A stretch of 64,000 bases of DNA from Macrophomina tecta (lineage: Eukaryota; Ascomycota; Dothideomycetes; Botryosphaeriales; Botryosphaeriaceae): the NCBI GenBank assembly GCA_024180945.1, contig JAKSGN010000006.1:3658001-3722000 (forward strand), given 5' to 3'. Under the pieces are notes generated by a model. The model did not search any database. It saw nothing but the letters and a program-made list of their open reading frames with translations, and was not told where the DNA came from. How positions within the stretch are numbered: position 1 is the stretch's first letter; each line of letters begins with the position of its first letter. Positions 38,561 through 49,800 of the stretch are shown here, one piece after another. The position numbers and the translations under genes are program-made.

Positions 38561-40507
38561 TCAGTAAACATATAACCGGTCCCCGCCATTCCTTGACGCC
38601 TTGCGATTCAGCATGCGATAGTACAGACGCAAGGTTAATCCTCCAGCCGCGACGAAGAACAGCAACCCTGCATTCACGAAATGGCCGGTCGGATAACCTT
38701 TTACTTTCTCATCCGCCTTATAGATCCACACCCCCGCAATCTGGCCTGGTGCTCCAAAAGAGACGTTCAATGCAATGGCCAGGCCCGTGGCTGCCGTATT
38801 GAACATGTTCGATGACAACCAGCCAAGAAGAGGAGGAATGCACGAGAAGGCGCCGGACGTAGCGACGATCAGACAGCCGTAGCGTTGCTATGGGATGTCA
38901 GTGTGGCTATCATACAACGTGAGCAAGAATAAGGATAGGGCAAACCAGGTAAGCATGCGGGGGCAAGATCGCCGAGGCTAGGAAGCCTGCAGCACCGGTG
39001 GTCGCAAGGCACGCCGAATGGATGGCACGCCTGCGGATAAGGTTAGCAAAGTTTTCTCCAGTCCAGTATGCCCGAACAGACTCACGCGTTGAAATGATCT
39101 GCAGACCAAGCCACGGCCACCGTTACCACATATGCAACCGCGTACGGTGGGACCGTCATGAGCTGGGCTCTCAGGCCCGCATAGTTCAGGCCTGCCGTAA
39201 TACTTGGCGTGAATAGGCTCAGGGAACTGTACGGCGCGGAAATCCCGAAGTATAAGGCGTAGTGCAGGTACAGCCGCCAGTCCATGAGTGTTTCCTTCGC
39301 ATCTTGCCAGGTCAAGCTCTTTGCACTACCTTTGGATCCGTCTAGCCGCAAGCGATCGGCCGCTAGGGCCTTTTCCTCGCTGGACAGCCAGCTCGCGGTT
39401 TCCGGGTAGTCGGGTAGGGCGAACCAGATGAAGACCGCACAGAGACAGGACGGTAGACCCTCGAGGATGAATAGCCACCGCCAAGCCGACAGATTGGAGG
39501 TACCATTCATATGGCCAACTCCATATGCAATGGCCCCACCGAATGCACCTGCGAGAGTGGCAGAGGCAATCATTACTCCAACGCGTAGACTGCGCTCTTC
39601 ACTTCGATACCAGAAAGCTGCCCGCTGGTTAGCCGCCCCATCCTGCATATGCACATCGGGAGACGGGGAGTGTGGTTACTGAAATAGTAGATGAGACCAG
39701 GGAAAAGGCCTGGATCTTCTGTAAGCAAGGATATGCCATCACCGAGAGTCCGAGACTTGAGCCTTACCAGCTTCAAAAACACCCTGTTTCCATGTCAGCT
39801 TCAAGCCATGTCAATGGAATTCTACATTAACTCACAAGCAAGAATCGGACCGCGGTGACTGTGGCAAAATTTCGGGCTCCTCCAAGCCCGATAGTAATTG
39901 CGCCCCAGGAAAACATGAGAAAGGCTATCCATCTCGACGGTTTCACTCGTTTCAGCAAATAGTTTGACGGCACTTCGAAAATGCTATCCACTCACATCAG
40001 TTCTAGCTCATCTTTCATCTTGAATGCTAGCTTCAGCAGCAAGGGAGCTGACTCACGTATACGATATCAGAAACACCATCAAAGCTATGGTATACTGGTA
40101 ATTTGTCATGTTGGTCTCGGTCAACAGGTCATTGCCTTCGCTCGCATTCAACACCTTGGCGTTGCCAATATTCGACCTATTCTGACTTTAGAGCGATTCA
40201 CACAACGGCCGGTGAGCCCAACCTATCGAGATAGCACAGTAAATAGCACAAGCTCGTGATCGGCATGATGCGTGCGTCCTGTCGCCAGACTAAAGCTTTG
40301 TCCGCGGCCGAGTTGTGCTGGTTGTAGTCGGCATGGACCGCCTCATTCTACACACCGTCAGTTTGGTACTAGGGCCAAGGCGCTTAGCAATGACATCCAT
40401 ACTTGAGGCGCCTTTGCGGACTCGACGTCGTCGAACAAGACGGGGCCCCCCGCCTTGGAGTCTTCCTGGATCACCGGATTGCTATTTAGCGGAGCTGCTT
40501 TTTCCAT
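38561..40507 (-). CDS. MFS transporter, Dal5 (allantoate permease) type, frameshifted
   Basis: Nine exons were placed by homology and splice sites: 40403-40507, 40223-40347, 40057-40176, 39836-39984, 39768-39783, 39680-39709, 39086-39617, 38946-39030 and 38561-38887. They sum to 1489 nt, one more than a multiple of three; without the extra base the product is 495 residues, normal for this anion:cation symporter group. The N-terminus has L-C-Y-L-L-C-Y-L-D-R-S-N-I-G-N-A-K, then F-E-V-P-S-N, R-F-L-L-G-V-F-E-A-G-L-F-P-G and G-H-M-N-G, all Dal5-family hallmarks, over about 12 membrane helices. In exon 4 the conserved P-S-N-Y-L-L-K-R is broken: the plus strand carries one extra T/A around 39959-39962, producing an in-frame TAA. 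Every other junction is intact, so this is either a very young lesion or an assembly error. Substrates of the family include allantoate, ureidosuccinate, nicotinate and other carboxylates. It is divergent from the tannase gene 2.9 kb away. Confidence 0.85.
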
Positions 40508-43431
40508 TTTTGCCGTGATTGTGAAGCTCTGACGGGGACAAGGGACTTTGGGGCCGCAGGCTTGGATGCGGGTGAACGTGGCAAGTTAAGGGGCAGGTGA
40601 GGATTAATGTTACTTCTCTTCAGCTGAACTGGAGGCGAGACGCATGGAGGAATAATTCGGTTTGGCCGGGACGTTTCCGCGCTCAGCACTACGGGCAAGG
40701 TTGCATTCCAGCATTCCACGCCGCGGATTCGCATTTCTCCTAACCGGTTACTGGATCATTAGCCCGAAGCGCAGCGCTGCAGGCAAAATAGAGGCCGATC
40801 CTTTTACTGGCTAAGCCCGGGTGGTACACAAGGGACCCGCTTCTTCCCCTCTCTGATGGTCAGCAATTGCCGAGTGCGGGGAAAGGCACTGTGGGGAAGA
40901 TATTTCCTTTAGCCACACCTACAACAGACACCGACTCTTGCCCATGGTCTTAACTGGGACCTCAACAAATAATGTGCTCACCGCAGTTCTCAACGTAATA
41001 CTATTCTCATTTTTTTTTTTTTTGCCTCCTTCTCGGACATCTAGACTTTCGTTCCGAGGTACGCTCGGGTCGGGAGACTCTGCAGTCGGTTGCGCCATTG
41101 TCATGTCGTGCACCCTGGCACGAGACACGTTTTGCCTCTATGTGCGGTGAGCTGATGCCGCAAGCGTTAGCCGTCTCTTGAGCTCTGTAACAAGTGGCAG
41201 AGATGCATGCGTCGTAGAGGATGTCGGACAGACTATTGATCTCGAGTATTACAGAACCGCATCTCGGACTGCTGGCGTCAAAGACTCCTTCAGATTGCAT
41301 TGAGAGGGGGAAGCGCCGTCCTCGCCTTAGATCGCCCTTGCTTCGCTGCTCGCACTTGAGCCTCACCGTTCCTTCCCCATTGGGCCGACCGTACTTGGCC
41401 AAATTCGCATCACGCAGCTAGACCAAGAAATAATTACCTATCGGCCAACATCACTACGCCTCGCCGTTCTCCGACGCCCTTCGAACAATAACATAGACGG
41501 ATCCACAGCTTAATCGTCCGATCGTCTGCAGCGCTCTTTCTGTTCTTGGCCGCCGTGTTTTCAATGCCCTTTGCCGGCCGCTGTTCATCAACAGTGGAGG
41601 TATCGAGCAGAGTTAGATGTATGAAGTAACTGCCCTCTGCAAGGCCCGCTGCCGCAAGATCAACGGCTTAGGCGGGTCGCAGGCGCGACCTAGCGGAGAA
41701 TCAGCGATGGAAGGGCACACGTCACGCCTCGGTGCCCCGCGAACGCGTGTACAGTTCCGCAGGAGTGGCAAACCTCGATGATGGACCCTTTTCTTCTTCT
41801 AGACCGTTGCGAAAAGCTTCGGCGGCGGGGAGGGCGGATGCGCTGCAGCGATGGCTGGCGCTGATCCCGGATAAGACAGCCAAGCGGGCCTGACCGCTGT
41901 TTCTTGCCTCCTGGAAAGCGCGATCTCGATGGTTGGGAGCAAAGGAAGAAGGGCCAGGTGTTGCATGAAGACGAAAGGACAACTGGGATCCCCGAATTCC
42001 ACGTGCCCGTTTTTTTTTTTTTTTTTTCCTGCTCTCCCAGCACAGATGGCAGCACCTCGCTGATGGGCAGGCCCCTGTTCGGTGCTCTGGATTGGTGTCG
42101 TCTGATCAAGCCTGGGATGCTGCGGGATGCCATATTGGAAAGGGTCCGTTTTTGAAACTTCAGACAAGGTATCTGGACCCTGCGCAGCTGCGGGTGCGAT
42201 ACATGGCTCCAGGTCGTTGTGCTGTTGCAGTGCTCCGACTCGGCGCTCGAAGGGTCCAGGAGCTTAGAATAGGCTCCCGCAGCCTTAGCATTGCGCACGA
42301 TGGAGTCAGGCGGTGGCCAGGCCAATCAGGAGCGGGCAAAAGGTAGGCGATAGATGGATTGGCCTGGAACGTGTTTAGTTTCTCTAAAACATGAAGCATT
42401 GCGGATGGAGTGTCCAGACCGCGACCAGCAGGTGCTCGGCTGTACCCATCCATGCTGCCGCGCCCGCAACGGCTGTATAGAAGCCCCCAGAATGACTTTC
42501 TACCTCACATGCCTTGTTTCTGCAAGCCGCATGCAGTCCAGCGCCTTCCCAAGCCTGCCGAGGATAAAGCTGGCAATCCTTCCCGCCCGGAAAGTCTTCG
42601 GCAAACCCCACAATTCGTGGCGGCTCCGTGTCAGGGGTTGCTCGGCGCTGCGGACTTGCATCATCATCGCCAATGTGCCTTCCTGAAGCTTCCAAAGACG
42701 GGATATACAGGCGCTTCCCACGGCACCTCGTTCCTCGTGCCTGGTGCGCCTTGCGCCTCGCCGCGCATCAACCCCCTCGCGAGAACTCAGCGTCTGACTA
42801 AATACCCTCCCTCGGCATTCTCAACCTTAAGTCGCAGAAGCCCACCGCCAAACTAATAGGATCTACCCGGAAACCTGCTTCAAGGCCGCGTTGACCGGGT
42901 TGTCAGCGGTCCCCGCTCGACCATCATTCGACGGGTTTTGGTCTTCGTTTTTGAGTTTCCTAAGCCGCTCGTGTATGTGCCAAAGTACCGGCAAGCGGTA
43001 CATTGAAATTCAAACCTGCGTTTATGTTCTGCGCATTTGATTAGTTGATGACTCGCTGCGCGCCTTCCGGACAGGCCACCCGCCTCAAGCCCACTTTCTC
43101 TCGTGACCCCTCATCCGGACCCGGACGTCGGCAGGTCAGAAAACGTCTGGCTACACGGCACAGTTGGCGAACAGCCGGTGCCGGGAATAATCCGCGATAC
43201 GGCCAAGCGGAGTTCTATCCGTTAAGAATAAGAAGTGGTCATGGACCGCCCCGGTTCTCTTGGAACCAAACATCAATGGACGGAGAGGCGAGACTCGCAA
43301 AAGTCAGACTGCAGGAAGCCTTGCTTTGATTGCTCCCTGTCGAACCTTTTTATTTTATTTTAATTTTTTTTTGGGGGTGGTTTGTTTGGATGACCCCTTG
43401 CCAACCTAGTTGCTTCTATTCGCAACGCGAG
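40508..43431. other. Shared upstream region of MFS transporter and tannase
   Basis: A 2.9-kb divergent promoter region. T-runs lie at 41012-41024 and 42010-42027. Several frames of 80-210 codons overlap at 41690-42860, but none shows a domain. No known binding site was recognised with confidence. Confidence 0.5.
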
Positions 43432-45281
43432 ATGCCTCAGTTTTCGTGGCCAGTCCGGTCATCGGCTTCCTCCGCCAAGGCAACGACGACGACCACGACA
43501 CTGGTCCTGTTCCTGTTGGCTTTGCTGCCGCAGGTCTGGTCGATCCCCCAGCTACTTCCAGATCCTCGAGATCGCTGCGCGGAGCTGAGTGTCCAGCACC
43601 CGGCGCAGGATGGCGGTCGCCTCGTCGTCACCAATGCCACGTTCGTCGAAGCACATGCGTTGAACATCTCGGGGACGCTCAACGCGCTTCCGTTCTGCCG
43701 GCTTGCTTCCCGATTGGCATACGGCAGCAATGATTTTCTCACCTTCGAGGTCTGGCTGCCTGATGATGTGGAATACAACGGGCGATTCCTGGCCGTCGGT
43801 ACGTTTCCATCATGCACGCTAGAGCAAGACGTCACGCTTCGGAAGAAGAGAAGAGAAAGGAAGGCCTAACTTGTGCGTGGCCTTGCAGGAAATGGCGGCA
43901 TGGCTGGGACCATCGACAACGCCACGATGGTGGAGTACCTGAACGAGGGCTTCGCCGTTGCGGCCGGAGACTCTGGGCATCTGGCTTCCGAGAATAATGA
44001 CGGCGAGGGCGCGCCGAACACCTACTTGCCCTACCTCCACGATCGCGATCAGGTGCTCGCCTGGATTCACAACTCGATCGCGCTCTTCACCCCGCCGGCG
44101 AGAGACTTTGTGAAGGCCCACTACGCGCGCGAGCCAGCGTACAGTTATTACTACGGATGTTCGACTGGCGGGGCGCAGGGTTTTGCGCTGTCCCAGCTGC
44201 ATCCGGATCTCTTCGATGGGATCTACGCCGGCTGTCCTGGATTCTGGTACTCACATCTTGCATTGTCGTTCTTATGGAACGGACAGCAGACGAAGGTTGG
44301 CTTTTATAACGCTCGGGAAAAAGTAAAGAGGATCGCTGATCAGATCAGGGCGACGCATATCTGGACCAATCGTTGCTGGACACCATTACGTCGGCGGTTC
44401 TGGATCAGTGCGATGGACTCGACGGTGTAACTGACCGTCTTTTGGAGAATCCATTGGCATGCAACTTCAGCATCGAGGCGCTTGCGTGTAGTGCAACTGC
44501 TTCCAACAACAGTGCTTGCCTGACACCTGCTCAGCTGGCCGCGGCAAAAGCGATTTATGCGGGACCAAAGGACGCTCGAGATGGTTCTGCCGTTTATCCA
44601 GGGTTTACGCTCGGCTCGGAGACGGAATGGGCCCAGGGACAAGAGGGCTCGTTAGCGAGGGCATTTTCCATCCCGATTCTTCAAAATCTTGTGTACGACA
44701 ACTTGAGCTACGACTCGAACATATTCAACTGGGGTTCAGATATAGATGACGTCGACAAGAATGCCGGGGCCTTTATCGACGAGACCAGTGTGAATTTGAC
44801 CGTATTTCGCAATGTTGGCGGTAAGATGTTGGTTTCTCAAGGCAAGTGATCTCTCAGAACATGGATTTGACGCTGTCTGACTTGACTGTAGGTTGGGCGG
44901 ATCCGTACAACGCCGCGACATTGCCCATTGAATATTTGGAGCGGCTCCAAGATTTCTTCGGGGGAGACGTGTCTGACTTCATCAACGTTTTTATGGTTCC
45001 AGGTAAATAATTCCGCGATATTATAGGAACGGAGGCTGATTCAAGATTCTGAAGGTGGTGGGCACTGTGGCAGTGCTTCGAATTATCCTTCGGTACCTGC
45101 GAAGCACCGCGTCATTGCGGCATTGCAGGCGTGGGTCGAGTTGGGTATTAAACCGGAATATGTATTCAGTGATTCGCCAGAGGACGGAAGTGACAGGTCA
45201 AGAAAGTTGTGCCCGTGGCCAAAGACCGCACGATATGTTGCAGGAGACGAAGATTCCGCAGCAGCATACGTATGTGCATGA
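43432..45281 (+). CDS. Secreted tannase/feruloyl esterase family protein
   Basis: Exons 43432-43798, 43889-44295, 44349-44841, 44892-45002 and 45055-45281 give 534 residues. The start at 43432 is chosen over in-frame upstream ATGs because it puts a classic signal peptide at the N-terminus (hydrophobic core L-V-L-F-L-L-A-L-L, about 24-32). Family hallmarks are G-C-S-T-G-G (nucleophile Ser214), G-W-A-D-P (Asp426) and G-G-G-H-C-G (His463). Cys213 and Cys464 sit next to the nucleophile and the His, the CS-D-HC disulfide arrangement of this family. The N-G-G-M-A-G oxyanion-side segment, C-D-G-L-D-G-V-x-D calcium-loop type motif and terminal L-C-P-W-P are also present. Members cleave gallate or hydroxycinnamate esters in plant tannins and cell walls; the substrate cannot be decided here. 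Intron 3 is a GC-AG intron. The second intron uses a weak GTTGGC donor, so that junction is the least certain. Confidence 0.93.
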
Positions 45282-45699
45282 GGTGTTTGTAAGGCCCGCA
45301 CGCATAAAATTGAAACAGGAAAAGAATGTGCAGAAGATTGATGAGAAGCATATACATGAAGAGAAGAAGAATTTCGGTCTTCATGCCATACACTTGGAGA
45401 CGGGCCGGCAAACTTACCAGCTAGTAGTCTAATGCCTGTTCTGTAGCTATGCTAGCCCACTGTGTGTTAAAACCATCGTACCTACCGATTGAGCCAGAAG
45501 TAATTGCAGGGAGATGCATTGGTGACGTTGAGTTGACATGAGGTGTTTGTGGTGTTGATGTTGAGTATGTGAATGGACTGATCGAATTATGCCAGAGCGC
45601 ACGTGATGCCAAGCTTTTTGGGACCGAAGAACCTCAAGCAAGAGCTTCAACACGCGCCTCTACCATCATCAACGCCCCGCCAACCCAGCTGTCGTCGCC
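45282..45699. other. Short intergenic stretch
   Basis: The 3' flank of the tannase gene and the promoter of the ATP synthase delta subunit. Overlapping short frames only; no further feature seen. Confidence 0.5.
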
Positions 45700-46481
45700 A
45701 TGAACTCCTTCCGCGTTGCCAGAACGGCCCTCCGCGCCGCCCGTCCGGCTGCTTTCCGCGCTCCCGTCGTCCAGCGCCGTGGCTACGCTGAGGCTGCCTC
45801 CGACAAGATCAAGCTGTCCCTGGCCCTGCCTCACCAGGTGCGTATTCATCCATTGCGCCCTCCGTACCTGTGAATTCGCATCGGTCCGGGGATTTTTTTG
45901 CATGAAGCACTGACCTTCTGTGCGCTAGACCATCTTCAAGTCCTCCGAGGTGTACGTAGTCCTCTGCCCGTTCGCCCGCATCCGATACTTCAATTGTTGC
46001 GCATAAGCCATTGGGTGCCCATCCAATGCAAATCCTGACCGGAGATGCGCCGCGGACACAGTCGTGCTGACTTTGGTGGACTGCAGTGTTCAGGTCAATC
46101 TTCCCGCCGACACCGGAGATATGGGTGTCCTCGCCAACCACGTTCCCAGCATCGAGCAGCTCAAGCCCGGTCTGATTGAGGTCATTGAGGAGCAGGGTGG
46201 CAGCAAGCAGTGGTTTGTCTCTGGCGGTTTCGCTGTCGTTCAGCCCGGCAGTGAGCTTTCCGTCAACGCCGTCGAGGCCTACCCGCTTGAGGATTTCAGC
46301 GCCGAGAACGTCCGCAACCAGATCGCCGAGGCCCAGAAGGTTGCCAGCGGTGGTGGCTCTGAGGTTGACGTTGCCGAGGCCAAGATTGAGTTGGAGGTGA
46401 GTTTCGCAAGAGTAGTGCGTGGCGGAATTCTGCTGACATTGCATGTAGGTCCTTGAGAGCCTCCAGGCTGTACTGAAATAA
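45700..46481 (+). CDS. ATP synthase F1 delta subunit, mitochondrial
   Basis: Exons 45700-45837, 45929-45951 (only 23 nt), 46087-46396 and 46449-46481 give 167 residues, normal for fungal Atp16. The protein sits in the central stalk of mitochondrial F1, binding gamma and the c-ring (bacterial epsilon homologue). The N-terminal about 28 residues are Arg/Ala-rich with no acid, a matrix-targeting presequence ending near R-R-G-Y-A. The mature part begins with K-L-S-L-A-L-P-H-Q and has the beta-sandwich signature G-D-M-G-V-L-A-N-H-V-P, then G-G-F-A-V-V, followed by the C-terminal helical hairpin. The micro-exon is needed to restore S-S-E-V-V-Q-V-N and its phases (0/2) fit. The next gene starts only 356 bp downstream on the same strand. 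Confidence 0.95.
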
Positions 46482-46837
46482 ATGTTTACATAGATACCGC
46501 CAGGAAGAGAGGAGCAGCTGTGTATAGTAAGCGTGGAACTTCAATTACGCATTCCTAAAAAGCAGCATTTGACAACCCACTTGGTCCATTGCGCTCAATG
46601 TGCCGCTCTTACTTCATAACGTCGCTCCTTCCACTGTATGCAGCTGATATCTACCCCTGTAGCTGCTCACCTGAGATCAGACTGGAAATCTCCCACCACA
46701 CGACACTCGCTCTCTCGTTCCTATTTCTCTACACATATCATTGCAGTTCTCTCGCCCAGGCGCCTCCGAGCTTCGCATACGCTACCATTTTATTTCCGCT
46801 ATCGGCGTCATCCTTACCTTTCCTGCGTCATTCGGAC
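46482..46837. other. Short intergenic stretch / 5' leader
   Basis: The 3' UTR of the ATP synthase subunit and the promoter and leader of the disordered protein. The downstream frame is open back to 46589, but the extra N-terminal residues look like translated leader. Confidence 0.45.
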
Positions 46838-49800
46838 ATGTCGCACTACAACGCTTTAAGGTCTCATGCCTTCTGTAAACCGCGCTTCCTCGACGGACAA
46901 GGTGATGACATAACTGGAAAAGAACCGACGTGGAAAGGCACGGTCGCATCGCGGATACGTTCCCTGAACGATAGAGACAATGCTGTCCGGATAAATCAAC
47001 GTGCCATCCGCGCCATGCAAGAATCCCAGGAGGGAGTCACGCCATCGAATCGCCCGAAGTATGTGTCCTATGGAGCTCTAGAGAAGGGACGGTCTGAAGA
47101 GAGCTACGACAGCAGCAACCCAGCAGGCCGAACGAATCCCTTTGTTCGGCATACTCCTGCGAAGCCGCAAGAGTTCCCGTCCAAGCCAGGTCTTCCGGAG
47201 CGAGTTTCCCATTCCAATGTGGTCATTCGGTCCCCAGTACCCAATGTGGTCGTCCAGCGTCCAACGTTTTTCGGAAACAGGGCTCAGCCAGAGCCTCTGC
47301 CTGCAACACGTGATGTCGCAAATTCTGATAAAGATACTAATTCAGGACAAGTCGCCGGTTGGCGCCCCGTTGGAAACACCTTCCCGGGAGCGGGGTCTAC
47401 GAGCCCAGCGCCGAGTATTGGACGTGGCTCTGTCCGATCTGTTAGCCCAAATTATGCTCAAACTACTGCACGGCGTTTCGAGGGTCCTGAATCAAAGGAG
47501 GCGGCCACGAACCGTGGGCGGGACAGAAACACAAGGAGAGCTTTGGTCGAGGTGAGCCAGAAGCAGAGAACCCAGCCAGAAGTGACTAGCTCGTGGTCCA
47601 TTGCGACCGGAAAATCCCAGCCCGAGCTGTACGGAAAAGAGAGCTGTGGACTCGAATTGCCTGAAGCGACGTCAGATGCGAAACAGGGTCTTATGGTTTC
47701 GAAAGGTTCATCGCCAGACTTTGTTCGCCCGACAAGTCCCAGCGTTGGCATTAGACCTCGCACTACCTCCTTCGAGCGGGCTGGAAGGGTTTGCTCTGTG
47801 TCACAAGACGAGTTCGCCCGAGCTAAAGCTGACAGGACCCCAAGAAACCACGCTCCTTTGAGTGGAATTGAGTCACTTGTTCGAGACATCGAGACAACGT
47901 CAGCCGGCATTGAAGCAACTGCGCGCGAGATTAGTACTGTAGCTCATCGGATCGGCCTCTTATCTTCCTCGCGAGCGATCAGCAGTACTGAAGCACGATC
48001 TACGGGCTCCAGGAGGTCTGGGGTGGAGCCGCACCCACATGAAAAGCTGCAGGGGCGACCCCTACGTGCCCAGGCCCCTCCGGCTGGGCCCCGCATGCGG
48101 AGAGACACTCCCGACGATACCATCTCAAAGGATGATCATGTAACAAGCCCATTTCCCGAATGGACTGACTCGATTGATGCTGTGCTGGCCGAGCACGATG
48201 GAGTCCTCGATAATGTGATCCAGCAGCTCCAAGCCTGCGGGCAACGGCTCCTAAGGATTCGAAGCTTGTCGCAACAATTCAGTCCCCTGTCTAGAGGGGG
48301 TTCATCTGTGATCGGACAAAGAGACTCTGCATCCACTTCCTTATCAGTTGCTATAACGGCAGAGCCTTCTGTTGCCCCTCATGCTTCAACCGCCAGCCTT
48401 CATGACCCGCCAGCTTTCCCAAGATACCGCACAAGATCAGTTCCTAATCTGATGCGGTTCGTAGGTGACGCCGGAGATAAATCTACATTGAACTTGAAGC
48501 AGCCCGAGGAAGAAAAGTTCAAAGAGATGATGCAGGAGCTACACAGAACTGACGACGCTCCTCACCTGGATGTTGCCGCAGCCGAAGTGGATCCCATTTC
48601 TCCTGGAGAGCTTCAGAGATTGCTGTCGAAATCGATTGCCGTCTCATCGACGCCTCCACAATCACCGGCCGTGTTTCTTGAAGGAAACCATACAAGACTG
48701 CCGCGGTTACCGCTTCTCACCACGCTCCCAATTCCTGTTACACCTCCTAGCCCGCAATCAGATGGGTACGGGAGTCCATCCAAAGGAAGGCATACTACTG
48801 AAAGCTCACCATGTCCCAAAATTTCATCACGATCTTCTGGTACTCGGCGTCACCACTCTCGACAGCCTTCGTCCTACCTCTCAGCAAAGCGAGGCATCGG
48901 TTATCCCATAACGCCCATTGACCCCACAGTCTCATGGCTCGACTCTCTCCAACCAACCCCCGAGGTGTACTTTCCTTATCAGCATCTCAAAGTAGCAGGA
49001 CGCAAGCACATTGATTCATCATTGTCCCCAAAGACCGAGCAGGGGAGTTATTGCCCAGTCTTCCCCACTACCCGAGAGGAGCCTAAAGGTCCTATCATTA
49101 AGGCACCCGATACGCCTCCACCTCCTCCGCCGCTGTTGTCAATGAAGCCAGAGACAGAGCCGAATAAAGCTTTGCGAGGACCAATTTCACAAGCTATGTC
49201 ACCCCGTATTCGACTTACCCACCGGAGTGGCACAGTCGAGTATCTTCCATCTTCAGCAGACCTTGCCCGCGCTGCTGCAAAAACGGCAATTGAACGTGAA
49301 CATAGACATCTCATCCAGTTGTCAACGGTTTCTCAACAGAAATCAATATCCGAGCAGAGCTTCTCCTCAGTTGCTAACGAAGGCCGATCCGATTCTTCCG
49401 CAGTACGGAGTATACCCCACGATAAAGGCCACTCTTGCTCCTCGCAGATGCCTAGCAAAGAATCATCTATTTCAGGCGGCTCTTCTCGTTCCCACAGCTC
49501 ATCAAATAAGCAAACGACGACCAGGGCGCCATCGAGACATGCAGAGAGGAATGTACGACGTCCGAAGCCACCACTCCGCGAGGCTACCCACAGAGTGTTA
49601 TCCCCAACCTCATTCCTATATACTTCAACAACATCGTCCTCCTCTTCCTCGCGCGAAGCCTCAACCTCTCCATCACCGTCAGGCTCTCTTCCCCTTCCGA
49701 AACCCCCCCGACAGGACTCCGCTCACGGCGTGCGCAATCCTTTGGAGGATCTCACGCCGCAACCGCAGCCGCTATTGGCGCAACCCGCCGCCATCCACCC

